Assembly: GCF_036711975.1 (NCBI RefSeq)
Contig: NC_091971.1
Location: forward strand, 31,069,501 to 31,133,500
Direction: 5' to 3'
DNA length: 64,000 nucleotides
Source of the DNA: Onthophagus taurus
Taxonomy: Eukaryota > Arthropoda > Insecta > Coleoptera > Scarabaeidae
The translations under genes and the position numbers were made by a program. Position 1 is the stretch's first letter. Every line of letters starts with the position of its first letter. The notes beneath the pieces were generated by a model, which ran no database searches, had not been told where the DNA came from, and saw nothing but the letters and a program-made list of their open reading frames with translations. Positions 51,853 to 62,695 of this stretch are shown piece after piece.

Positions 51853-53938
51853 CTAAGAAAATGGCTCTGCTTCATTAATAATTTCAGGTTCCTCTGTTTC
51901 TTCAGCACTTTCAGTTATTTTCGGCTGTAAATTTTTGAAAAAACCATCATGATTCACAGCCGGTATGTACGGTAGCAATGTCTTTACATTGTCGTATTTT
52001 TTTTTTGAAATTTTAATTGGTTCAAGATACTTTCTATCTAACTGATCAAGTGTAGTGTATACTGGTCTTCCTCGTTTTGAGATAGACACCATGAACGGAA
52101 TGTTTGACGTAAAAAACTTTAGTATTTTTATTACTAAATCGAAATGAAAACGCATTAGCAAAGTTATGGCCAGTATTGGTGCGCGAACTCTTTTTTATGT
52201 TTGTAAGAGTAGGTGTAAAGTTTAAAAAATCTTCCTGCGTCATAACTGTGACTGCAAAAGGTGTTTGTTTGTTTGATCACCGTATAATATTGTACCATTC
52301 ATTTGGACAAAAAACTTGTGGTGCATACCTTCGGTGTCGCTTTTCTATAAGTGCGAAGTCCCTATCAGAAGGAAGATGAGTATGACCACTTACGAGAAAA
52401 TGGTGCGTTATTGTTTTGAATTTATTCTCCTTTACCAGTTGTAACCATAAACTCATCATTAGCCAATTTTTATTTTGCCCTGGGCAATTATCTGTAAATA
52501 TAATTAGGTGGTCAATTTCGGTCTTCGTCATAAGAAATTTTAGGAGGATTGAAGCGACTTCATCACTTCCTCTTTTTGCTATATCTTCCGTCTAGAGAAA
52601 CATGTGCCCTTTGCCATTTGTACAATCATGAATGCCTAAGTTGTATAACCAGATTTTTCTGCAATAAAACGCTGGACCCGTTGTTAATTTCGGGATTGGT
52701 AATGCCTGTTGTAAGTCAAATGAAATTACCAACGTTCTATTGGTGTTTTTTGATTCTTGAGTCGTGTTATTTAATAAATCCTGCATAGCTTTCGCTTTAG
52801 TTTTATGTGTCGTCAGGTCAATGTTTAGCCGAGACAATTCCTGATTTTCATTTAATTTTGTTGCAGAGTCTATTCTGATGTTAAGTTGATCACAAGTTTT
52901 GCAAGTGTCGAATTTGGGTAATTTAAAGCCAATATTGTATTCTGTACAAAATATCTGCCTATATGTGTGCTCCAGAACAGGTTTGATATGTTGTTGTTGA
53001 CACCACGGAACATAATACTCAGAATAAAGACGCGATATGCTCATATCACAGTTAAGGTATACTTTCCCTAGATTTTCAGCCCTGCTATAGTGACTCTGAT
53101 ATTTAGGTATTAAATCTATATGCTGTCTAACACTCTGCTTTTGCTGGTCACTAACTTGATTGGGTCTGTTCGAATGTCGGCCACGTTTATCTTTTTCTGG
53201 TACAGGAGTTCCTCTTATTTTCTTTGAAACGATGTTGTTCAGTCTACCCTTTGATTTTTGCAGACCGTGAACATTCAGAAACTCGGTTTTACACACGTTT
53301 ACTGTTTGGCCATTAGCATTGATAGAATAAACCCCTTTGGAAGTTCTACTTGAGTCTTGTCGTTTTTGCCTTGTTTTGTAAGATCTCTTTTTCTTTGCTA
53401 TAGCAATGCATCCAAAGAGATACCATTCTGCAATTCCCATGATCCCAAATTCCAAAATTCATTGAAAATACGGTTTTCATTGCCATCTAGTTTCTCTCTA
53501 CATCTTTTTTTACACTCACAAGGAGGTCCTAACTCCCGAGCTGCAACAGTCTTTTTGGTTTTGTCACTAGTATACTGCTGTCCCAGATTTCTTCTTATTT
53601 TTCTTTTTGATCGTGGATATGTGTCTTCTTTTCGGTGTTTCCATCTACTTCTAGGGGCAGGTTCAGGTGTTTCCCCATCTGATTCTTTTATACCATCGTT
53701 CTATATTGAAAAAGCAATACTAAACTAGCCACCCAATGACAACCCAATTTGCTTGCATAGAATTAACAATGGCAATACAATAACATGCCACATAAATGAA
53801 AAAAGTCATTTACCTGTTGATTGAATCTCTATCAATATCATTATCATCGACTGGAGAATCTACATCACTCATTTCACTGTTCATTATATTAAAATTATTC
53901 GATTCACGACGCGTTACAATTTTTGTGTGACTTGTCAT
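51853..53938 (-). pseudogene. Putative transposase of element A, about four exons, broken
   Basis: Exon 1 about 53938-53815 (MTSHTKIVTRRESNNFNIMN). Exon 2 from about 53702: RSRWKHRKEDTYPRSKRKIR, AARELGPPCECKKRCREK (Cys-rich), a frameshift near 53420, VCKTEFLNVHGLQKSKGRLN, FDTCKTCDQLNIRID and FDLQQALPIPKLTTGPAFYC. A TAG and shift follow near 52580. The acidic motif block is LIIFTDNCPGQNKNWLMMSL, then VSGHTHLPSDRDFALIEKRH. The last exon ends ...NEAEPFS at 51853 with another shift near 52085. Family: DUF7869-type proteins; a DDE-like nuclease role is inferred from the TDN and D-x-D-F blocks. Confidence 0.7.
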
Positions 53939-54516
53939 TGTTTATTTTCACAAAACAAATGCGTATGTAGCAATGCAAGATCATTACTACGAATTTGTGG
54001 TGCTATGCACAATATGACCAATATTTTCAAACTATTTATTCCGTGGCTTATTATACTTTTTTGTAATTCGCGACGGTAATGAAAGCTATAACAGTACTCA
54101 AACGGGTGCTGTAATGAGACTCCTTACAGCATTCGATGCTGTAATGAGATTTTACTAACATTTTATGGAACCAGTTCAAGTTGGTGACATTGGGTCATTA
54201 ATTTTTCTAGCTGTCAATGTGACAATGTTTGTCTATGGATGTTTAAACACGTTGTTAGCATCGAATACAAGGTCCACAATGATGAGGACATTGAACTCTG
54301 AGCAATTTCTCTTATTTTGGGAGGTGTACATGAAACATTTTTGTCAGGTGAATACATTTTGTGTTTTGACAGTTTCTAATTGTCAATTCAAATTTCTATT
54401 TTCAAGTGTTACGGTATTACCAACTGGTACATACCTATTTCCCTACATTGTCAAAATTTATTTTATTTTTGAGAAAAAAAAGGATAAAAACGCGAATTAC
54501 AAAAAATAGCATAAAA

Positions 54517-54624
54517 AACACGTTTCATAAGACTTAAAGCACTCATTCATTAAAAAACTCGTGGCTTCGCCACTCGTTTTTCAACTTGAATTCGTGCATT
54601 TCAAACGTGTCTTACGAAACTTGT
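54517..54624. repeat. Long hairpin with GC-rich tip
   Basis: Outer arms AACACGTTTCATAAGAC (54517-54533) and GTCTTACGAAACTTGTT (54608-54624), two mismatches. Inner hairpin CTCGTGGCTTCGCCACTCG with A-runs/T-runs on each side (54551-54581). Same style as the hairpins at 1950-2050 and 12449-12468. Confidence 0.6.
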
Positions 54625-55440
54625 TTTTTAATATACTATTGTAGAACTAGAAAATAAGCAAAAGTCATATTTGAAAAAAATGTGACTTGTCATTGTTTCA
54701 CACTAAGCCCTTCAATTGTAGAATTTTAACTTTATTAATTTTAAATTCATCTCCGTCAGTATTTTTATTAATGTTGAGACCGATATCAACTGTTAATAAC
54801 TTGACGTCAAGAAAACTTTCAAGCCCAGTTCTTTAACTTCTATTTTGTTTCCTTTTTTCTTAGCCCCACGAATAATAAAAATATACTGATCAGGAATATA
54901 AATGGGCCCAGATTTCTTGGCCATCAAAATTTTTTTCTCGATAATGCTGTGGATTGCATCAGCTTCGTTCTGGGTGTGTCCACGTTAAAAATTTGTGTGT
55001 TATTGAACTAATTTGAAACTTTTCTACTACGTAGATATAGGTTGCAATAAGAAATCTAAAACATTCGGAGATAATAAACATGTTTGGAAATTTCATAATT
55101 ATGTCTTCTTATACCTATTCTTTTGTTGCCTCATGCAGTTATCTAAAAAAAACACTACATCCGATCCTGGGTGGGTTTTTGATAGTTCTTCCAAATACAT
55201 TAAAGTGCAGGTTCCTATTTCTATCGCTCCTCTGTTTCCAAATACTTCATGCTAAAAGAATGCCTTTGTTGTATCTTTGGCTAATTCCGTTATCTAACAA
55301 AAAAAATAATTTTATGAACAACTAATTCAGAAAAATAATTATAACTTACCATGAAATTATAGCAACTTAATCTAGATTTATAGAAGAATGCTGTTGATTG
55401 TCCTACAGGTACAGGCAACACTGCCTGTAAATCATATACT

Positions 55441-56466
55441 ATCTCCTATATCGCTGACTCCCTATTTCAGCAATGAGAGGAGAGCGTTTCCATCAAAGGC
55501 AGACGAAATGATATATTGTCTGTCTTTGTCATGCCCTCATGTCGCGAAAGCGCTTGCGCGAATCGTAAATTTTAAAGAGTTTGAAGTGTTTCGCGCGTAT
55601 TTTATGCAGCTTTAAAATGCAATTATTATAGATGGTTTACTTTAACTATAAATTATCATTGATGCATCAAATAAATTAGAATATATGTACTTTTGTGTGA
55701 AATTGAGGTTGAATATTATTGCTTTACATATCAACTTTATGTAGGTTGTTCATTGAACATTATATTTTTTTAAATTAAATTAATGTGTACCAAAATATAG
55801 TTATTAATTTTTAATTAAATTATTAATATAGATAATTAGTGAGCTCACGCTATTTAATGAAGTTGTTACATTAATCAAAGATATAAATATGTACTTAGGT
55901 ACTTACTATTTAATGTCATAATATTCTATCATAAAATTTTCATCGATGTAATTATTAATTAAATTTTTAAGAAAAATGTTTCAAGAAAAGGAGGAGTTTG
56001 AATTCTTTTTTATTACAATTAGATCTTTCCTTCTACCTGCCCAACCAATTTTTAGGCCCCAAAAATATCTCCACTACTCTTTTTTTTTTTATTTTACTTT
56101 TAACAAATTTTCTTCACTTTCTTAACAAATATTAATTACATTTTAAATTGCTTAGTCCTAAAATATGTTAATAATTATGTTATTATACAGATGAAACCTA
56201 TAATATACATAACTAAATATTTGGATTTTAGGTTATGTTTATCATAATGTTTATATCAAACATTTATTTGGTGATTTATAAACATCAAGGTCATCAGCTG
56301 CTATTAGTTTTTAAGTCACCGTTCAATAAGATAAAAGCGTACTCACCACGTGCTCACGCATGCGTCTTGAGTAGAAGGGGGCATGATAGAGACAGATATA
56401 TATATATCTGCACTCTAGTCTTTACACTCTTTTGCTGCCTTAGTCAGCGATATATTAGATAGTATA
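55441..56466. other. No gene recognised
   Basis: AT-rich; frames at 55388-55615 and 56235-56462 have no recognisable domain. A perfect (AT)-rich palindrome CAGATATATATATATCTG lies near 56394. Confidence 0.4.
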
Positions 56467-57036
56467 CAGGGTGAGTCAGAAAGAATGGGAAATCCGAATA
56501 CCGGAGATACTAGACACCAAAGAAATTGTATATATAGAAGCAGTTGTAAACACTAAAACTTGAAGCCAACGCAACACGCGGTTTGTTTACTAACAACCTT
56601 TGTCGAAACCGGTTGAAACAATGAACGTGCACAGATCGGACCAGCGGCCGATTATCGCCGAACATTCCCGAATATTATTGCCCGTAAAATAAGGCATACA
56701 CTAAAATAAATAAACCTTGCGAATCTATAAATGATTCGTTTTTCTTCATTTTTATTTATTTATATTTTCTTTGTAAATAATTTGTATGTAGAGTATACTA
56801 GTACTTTTAGTTAGATATAAAACTTATCAATCAAAATACTACATACATACTTGTATCATTTACCAAGTATATTGTTTCTACGTACTCTGATTAATGTAAA
56901 AAATTACATTATGTTTATTGTATTTAATACTTTCAAGTCTTATTAAAACTTGACAAAGATATAGAAAAAAATGTATTCTACAATTTATAAAAGTGTTACG
57001 ACAATAATTTTTCAATTAGTAGTTAGTTTAACAATT

Positions 57037-59536
57037 GAATCGTTTATTACAAAAAGGGCCTAAGTCACATTGTTAGTGTTTTGAGAAAACTAACAAAAAC
57101 TATTTTATTTTGAGCAGCAGCAGATTTTTCAAAGTTTTTATATATGAACTGTTTTATTAGATAACAGTCTTATATTATTTAGAATTTAGTAGAAAGTGAT
57201 AAGATTGGGGTCACTGTATTCAAGATTAAAGGTTCAGGACTTAGGTCCTTTTAACAATAAATGGCATTTTGGCTATCTTTTTTTAAGTTTATTTAAAGAA
57301 ATTCAAGAAATTAGTATATAAAAGTAATATAAAAGTTTAATTTGCATCAGCCGAATTATTGTTCTTTCCCTTCTTAGTTTTCCAATTCTTGATAATGTCT
57401 TCAAAATAAAGTTTGTGTTCTTCCGTTACCCATCTGACTAGAAGTTTCAAATGCTTTACTTTCGTTTCAAGAATGTGAACCTTATCTTCAACATAGGCTT
57501 TCAAAACAGGCAATTTTAAGTTACATGTTTTATTTGGCATGGCTACTTTAAAATGATGCTGTAAAAAGCTATTATTAATAAATTCGGATGCCAATATATG
57601 ACCGCATAACTTTTTGTCGTGTATTATGTGATGCATTTTTGAAATTGAAAAACTTTGCTTTTCATTTCTGGGACATCTGACGGATTTATTGGATAAGCAT
57701 GTCTTTTTATAATAAGAAGGCCACCAATCTTTCCAGTTTAAAATATCGGCAGTAGAAACTTCTTTGACGACAAATTTGTTATTTTTACTGGATTTGATTA
57801 TTATTTCAGTATATTCATGAATGGAATAGATTCTATCAATTTTTCGTAACGATCTTTTTATGACGCCGAAGACTCTGTCGCAGGGCAAGAAAGAATGCCC
57901 ACGAATAGGATAAAACTGTTGAACTTTAGTAAATCGACTGCTGTCAACAAGGGCCATACACATTCTTACCATAGTATGGTTCTTATTTTGACCTGGACAG
58001 TTGTCTGAATATAATCTAAGTTCTCTAACATCCGGATCGACATAATTTGTAATATAATCCATTATGAAGCTACACACTTCGTTAGGACCCTTATTGGCAA
58101 TGCCCTCATGATATAAATAAAAATATGCTTTCCCAGTATTTAAATTGTGAATACAAAAAACATTCACACTCAATTGCGTCAAATAAAAAGGATCTTGGAC
58201 TGGAACTTCAGGTAGATGTAAATTTTGCATAAAGTCAAAGGCAATTGCTTCTATATCGTTCCGTTCTTTAGTTTCTTCGGTAGTGTTTTGCAAAGAAGTG
58301 TAAAACTTTTTCGCCCTTCGCTTGTGCACTATCATTTCTGCAACTGCAGCCCTCTTTGAATTTTCACATAGCGAAGGACTTTTAATTTTTAAAGATAAAT
58401 CTTCACACTGGCAACATGTATCGATTTGTGGCCGTCCAAAATGCAAATTAAAATGTTCGTGGAATATTTTTAGGTAGTAGCTATATCTTATTAGCGATTT
58501 CGGATGCTTCTCCTTAAACATCTCATACATTTTTTTAACATTTAATTTTGCGTTTAGGTAGTGATATGCCTTTCCCGAATAGTGACTTTCCTTTACGGGA
58601 AAGGAACCTATATGTTCTCGAATTAAGATATTATCTATTTCTGGCATTTGATTTCAATGTTTTTCCTCGCATATCCTGGGGTATTATATTATTAACCAAC
58701 AAATTCTTCAACCTCTTTAAACGTTTGTTAGTAATACCATGTAAATTTAAAAAGGCCGTCTGGCATACTTTTACTTTAGTGATTCCTTTCAAAACGTAGT
58801 GACAAAATGAATTTTGCCGCTCTTTTCCATTTTCGTTGCGTTTTCTGTGCCTTACAACATTGGTTACTTCGATGCATCCTTGTAGATAAATATCCTGCTC
58901 GTTTTTAGTACCAAAACTATAAAATTTGTAGAAAATATTCTCTCGTCTTCGGTTAGAGTAACAAAGCATTTCAAACGGCACCTAAAGGATAGAAAAGTTG
59001 CGTTTAATTTACTAAATTCATAGTATCTGTTTATGATTTACCTGCAGTCTTCTCCTACTGTTTTAGCAGGCACTATCTTTCCTACATGATTCTTATGTTC
59101 TGTTCCCTTTACTTTGGCTTTCTTTATAGCGTTTCGGGAATAATTATCATCATTCCTTACTCCTCTACGCCTTTTCTTGGAGGATTCATGTTGTGTTTCT
59201 GCACCACTTTCACTTTCATCTATGTTACTGTCTAACATTTTTATAAGATTCACTAGTCTATAAATCTAGGTTAGGTTTACCACGTGTTGGTTCGTGCACT
59301 TATAGACACTACCTCTACACTGCCTCTATATGGTAATTTGTAAAAGGAACTAAGTCCGTGGACTTAGGCCCTTCTTACACTAAATGCGTTTCATGGAGTA
59401 TGTAAACACAGCATGCGTTGCTCGGACTTAGTTCTTTTTAACACCAAACGAGTAGGCTTGGTCGATTTAGTTAATAAATATTAAAAGCTCAAAATCAGCA
59501 AAATGTGACTTAGGCCCTTTTTGTAATAAACGATTC
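57037..59536 (-). mobile_element. DUF7869-type DNA transposon B, AATT target
   Basis: AATT at 57033-57036 and 59537-59540; inside, perfect TIRs starting GAATCGTTTATTACAAAAAG (35 bp). Compact at 2,500 bp and better preserved than element A. Confidence 0.85.
57337..59253 (-). pseudogene. Putative transposase of element B, nearly intact
   Basis: Exon 1 from 59253 (MNLIKMLDSNIDESESGAET; nuclear-type basic stretch SSKKRRRGVRND) to about 59043 with donor GTAAAT. Exon 2 starts at about 58983: CRCRLKCFVTL (cysteine motif), a one-base shift near 58945, then TKNEQDIYLQGCIEVTNVVR and VCQTAFLNLHGITNKRLKRL. A second shift lies near 58640. The remaining 436 codons are open: REHIGSFPVKESHYSGKAYH, FGRPQIDTCCQCEDLSLKIK, AFDFMQNLHLPEVPVQDPFY, LRLYSDNCPGQNKNHTMVRM, PIRGHSFLPCDRVFGVIKRS and a coiled C-terminus, stop at 57337. 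Two single-base changes separate it from a continuous gene. Function inferred as transposase from element context. Confidence 0.75.
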
Positions 59537-60034
59537 AATTAATCTTTAATTGTAATTTTATATAAGAAATTAGGATGCTCTTTGGATACGCCGCTGGATA
59601 AAGTCTGACCAATTTCATCTAAATCGTACATGCCACTGTCGCTAGGACCAAGGTCAATTTTGTTTTCAAACAAATGCTCTTGCGTTGGCTTCAAACCGGT
59701 ATACGGGCGAACATAGGCGATGCTGCTTCTATATATACAATTTCTTTGCTAGACACCAAAATATGATGATTTAACCTAACATCTCTTATACAAATGTCAG
59801 TGGTTTTCGAGGCACAGGGTGTTGAAGGTAAAATTTTTATTTCGAAATTTCTTGATAATTTTGAAGCTTTTTGTACTATTAGCATAAAATTTGATAGTTT
59901 TATGTTTTCAAGCATAAGAAATACGAATTTGCTGAAATTTGTTTTGTTATTACTCGTAGAGGGCGCTAGATACACACTGCATGTTAGTGTCTCCGGTATT
60001 CGGATTTCCCATTCTTTCTGACTCACCCTGTATA

Positions 60035-62205
60035 TGTTACCGTCAATCTGTATAATTTAGGTATTCTATACAATGTCTAGGTAATATATAAAGTACCTGG
60101 GATGTCTAGGCAATGTACGAAATATTGTGAAAATTATTATCCCTTAGATACTTTACCTGGGTAATGTATACAATTCCTAGGGATTACATAGAGTACCTGT
60201 TGGTCGACTGGCAATGTGTAAAATAAATAGATTTTGGTCTGTATTTATCCATTTTTACACATAATAAACTTTTTTATAATTTATAAGTTATTGTATAAAG
60301 AAGGCACCTAGTACCTTTCTGTAACTATAGTAAAATCACAATTAAATGACGTTAAACTTAAAATTTTTCTGGGATCACTAACATAATGTTATTTGCTTAT
60401 AAGTAATCAAGTAATAAGTATTAAAAACTTAGGAAACAAAATAATTGTGTAAAAACAAGACGTAGAATTGAGTAAGTAAAAAAATATATTTATTTATTCT
60501 TACATGCGGAACTATTATGACACTTTGAAGTGCATAAAATCTTACTTTTAAGACATGAACACTTTTTAGTATCACAGTGTTTTTTGCAACTACATTTAAT
60601 AAATCCTTGACCTGTCCCCGTAGATTGCAGATTCGCAACTGTACGGAGCGTCGTTTCTTGATTAGGGAGATCTTCTTTTTTAAGTAGTTCTTGACGACAA
60701 ACTGTAAATTGCTATTTTATAAAGTTCGTCATCCGTTTTTTGTAAGACTACAGCTAGTATATTGCGAGCATCACCACGACCTCTGTCAACTTCAGAGTCG
60801 ACTCAGAACTTTCGATGTCGGGGCTTTGTTGATGTTGAGCCTCTAGAGGTTGATTTTGTGTCCGAACTCGATCTACTATTAAGATTCTGAAAGAATCAGA
60901 ATATTTGGTGATGACTTAATCATATTTTCTAGATCCTCTTCACTCTCCAGGTTGTGAGTATCATCGAGAGGTAAAGATATACCAACTTTTACTTTAGATC
61001 CAAAAAGAGCTTCGTAAGGTGTTCTTTTGATGCCTGAATGGAATGCTTTATTCTTCATGAGTTGTACAAAGCGCAGACCATCACTCCAATGATTACTATC
61101 TTGCATTCAAGTTGTTAGCATATTTTCGATGTCCTGGTTTGCTCGTTCGACACTCCTCTGACTTTGGGAATGTCTAGGCTTACCATGTACAATTTTTAAA
61201 GTTGGCCAGTACGTTTTAAGACTGCTTACAATTTGGTTTGAGAATTCTCTACCATTGTCTGATTGTAGGATCGCTGGTGCGCCAATCAATGTAAAAATGT
61301 CCAGTAAATTGTAAGCTACTTCCTCTGCGCGTTTTGTTTTTAGTGCTCTTAATATTACAAACTTCGTGAGATGATCCTGATAGACCATTACAAATTTATA
61401 TTCTCGATCTGGATGAGATTGATAGTCAATCAAATCTACTTGACAGCGAGAATTAAATTCAGATGAAAGTATGGGTTTGACGACAATCCCTTTTTTTATT
61501 CCTTTTTGTTTTTGCTGGCACGGTTCGCAAAGTTGCAGATATAGTTCAACATCGTGACGAGTTATATTCTTGTATCGTGTAGAAAGCTCGTTCAGCATAC
61601 GGTCTCGACCGCCATGGCCGATACTTTGATGTGCCTCGTGAAGTACTTGGAATAATTCACTATCAGCAACATAATATATAATATTGTTATTGGGGGTATT
61701 CACAGGAAATATTAACCTATGTTTTTGACCAACAGTTATAAAATCATAATGCTTCAATAACCAATAATCCCGGGGTAACTTCTTATTGGCTGTTTTTGCA
61801 TTTTTTATTTCTTCTAACAATTGTTCATACCGTTGATCGTCAATAAACGTACAGTTTTTAGTAGTTGCTGATTTTCTTTTAATACACAACTGTGAATAAA
61901 ATCTTTCTCTCATCTGAGAGACTCGTTTATCGGCCGCCATTTTAATGAATTAGATTCACTAACGAAACCACACGACACTTCCACCCTTGTCGCACGCAGC
62001 GTAATGAAATGCAAGCAAAAACAAGTCGCTGCGCGTTTGTTCTCGCCTTTTACACACATTGCCTTCTTCGCATTCGGTATTTTATAGAATACCTAGGCAA
62101 AGTATAAAATTAATAATATTTTATACATTACCTAAACTTTTTAGGTATTCTATAAAATGCCTAGGTATTGTATAGAATATCGGATTATACAGATTGCCGG
62201 TAACA
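60035..62205 (-). mobile_element. Ginger-type DNA transposon (integrase-like transposase)
   Basis: TATA at 60031-60034 and 62206-62209. Ends TGTTACCGTCAATCTGTATA and, inverted at the right, TGTTACCGGCAATCTGTATA. It inserted at the very edge of the TA-flanked element (56467-60030). Its ends are full of TACCTAGG/CCTAGGTA-type short repeats. Confidence 0.85.
60490..61940 (-). pseudogene. Ginger transposase (KRBA2-like integrase)
   Basis: Starts MAADKRVSQMRERFYSQLCI; YWLLKHYDFITVGQKHRLIF; zinc-binding HQSIGHGGRDRMLNELSTRY and CEPCQQK; catalytic D in CQVDLIDYQS, D in LQSDNGREFSN, E in SQRSVERANQDIENML. A TGA replaces the next Trp codon at about 61107, then MQDSNHWSDGLRFVQLMKNK and HSGIKRTPYEALFGSK continue in frame to 60879. 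After further breaks a cysteine-rich tail reads FIKCSCKKHCDTKKCSCLKS and ends with stop at 60490-60492. All three catalytic residues survive, so decay looks moderate. Confidence 0.85.
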
Positions 62206-62691
62206 TATACAATTCTTAGGGATTATATAGAGTACCTGTTGGTCTACCGGCAATGTGTAAAATAAATAGATTTTGGTCTGTATTTATCAATTTTTACTCA
62301 TACTAAACTTTTTTATAATCTATAAGTTATTGTACAAAAAATTACATTAAACTTAAAATTTGTCTGGGTTAACTAACGTAATGTCATTTGCTTATAAGTA
62401 ATCAAGTAATAAGTATTAAAAACTTAGGAAACAAAATAATTCTGTAAAAACAAGACGTAGATCTACTGGTCTCTCAGAAATGAGTAAGTAAAAAAATATA
62501 TTTATTTATTCTTACATGAGAAACTATTGTGACTTTTACACACGTTGCCGGTTTCGCATTCGGTATTTTATAGAATACCTAGGCAAAGTATAAAATTAAT
62601 AATATTTCATATATTACCTAAACGTTTTAGGTATTTTATAAATTGCCTAGGTATTGTATAGAATACCGGATTATACAGATTGCCGGTAACA
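62206..62691. mobile_element. Ginger deletion derivative adjoining the full copy
   Basis: 62206-62520 repeats 60166-60510 of the full element with a few differences. It then jumps to 62530-62691, a copy of the other end (62045-62205), ending in the same TIR. The transposase gene is absent and the outer left TIR is missing. The join to the full copy is at the shared word GGTAA(C/T)(A/G)TATAC. Confidence 0.75.
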
Positions 62692-62695
62692 TATA

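Larger units (their letters stand above)
51522..54714 (-). mobile_element. DUF7869-type DNA transposon A, AATT target
   Basis: AATT at 51518-51521 and 54715-54718. TIRs start GAAGGGCTTAGTGTGAAACA and match for about 28 bp. The insertion sits inside copy C and its removal restores C's reading frame, so both ends and the 4-bp duplication are firm. A long hairpin (54517-54624) lies near its right end. A Sola-like assignment is possible from the 4-bp duplication, not certain. Confidence 0.85.
51270..55440 (-). pseudogene. DUF7869-type transposon gene (copy C), host of an insertion
   Basis: Pieces in order on minus: LQAVLPVPVGQSTAFFYKSR and LSCYNF (about 55430-55355), a short intron with donor GTAAGT, GNRGAIEIGTCTLMYLEELS, a decayed S-DNC-GQNK block near 55140, RGHTQNEADAIHSIIEKK (about 54990), SGPIYIPDQYIFIIRGAKKK and, after element A, KKGEDEFCYKTSYKQTECYR with PFQLSENKKKDLL to a stop at 51270-51272. 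Several stops. Removing element A and one AATT leaves ...LKFYNLKKGEDEFC... in frame. Confidence 0.75.
56467..60030. mobile_element. TA-flanked inverted-repeat element hosting element B
   Basis: TA at 56465-66 and 60031-32; ends CAGGGTGAGTCAGAAAGAAT and its complement match perfectly for about 40 bp. Further inward, words such as GTATATATAGAAGC and TTGAAGCCAACGCAA occur inverted on both sides, with an extra about 220 bp on the right. The 111-codon frame at 59691-60026 starts in the TIR and has no known domain. Mariner-like by ends only. Confidence 0.65.

Noticed and set aside
54165..54509. 114-codon + frame near the right end of element A
   Set aside because: Lies in terminal non-coding sequence of the transposon, no domain, composition typical of chance AT-rich frames.
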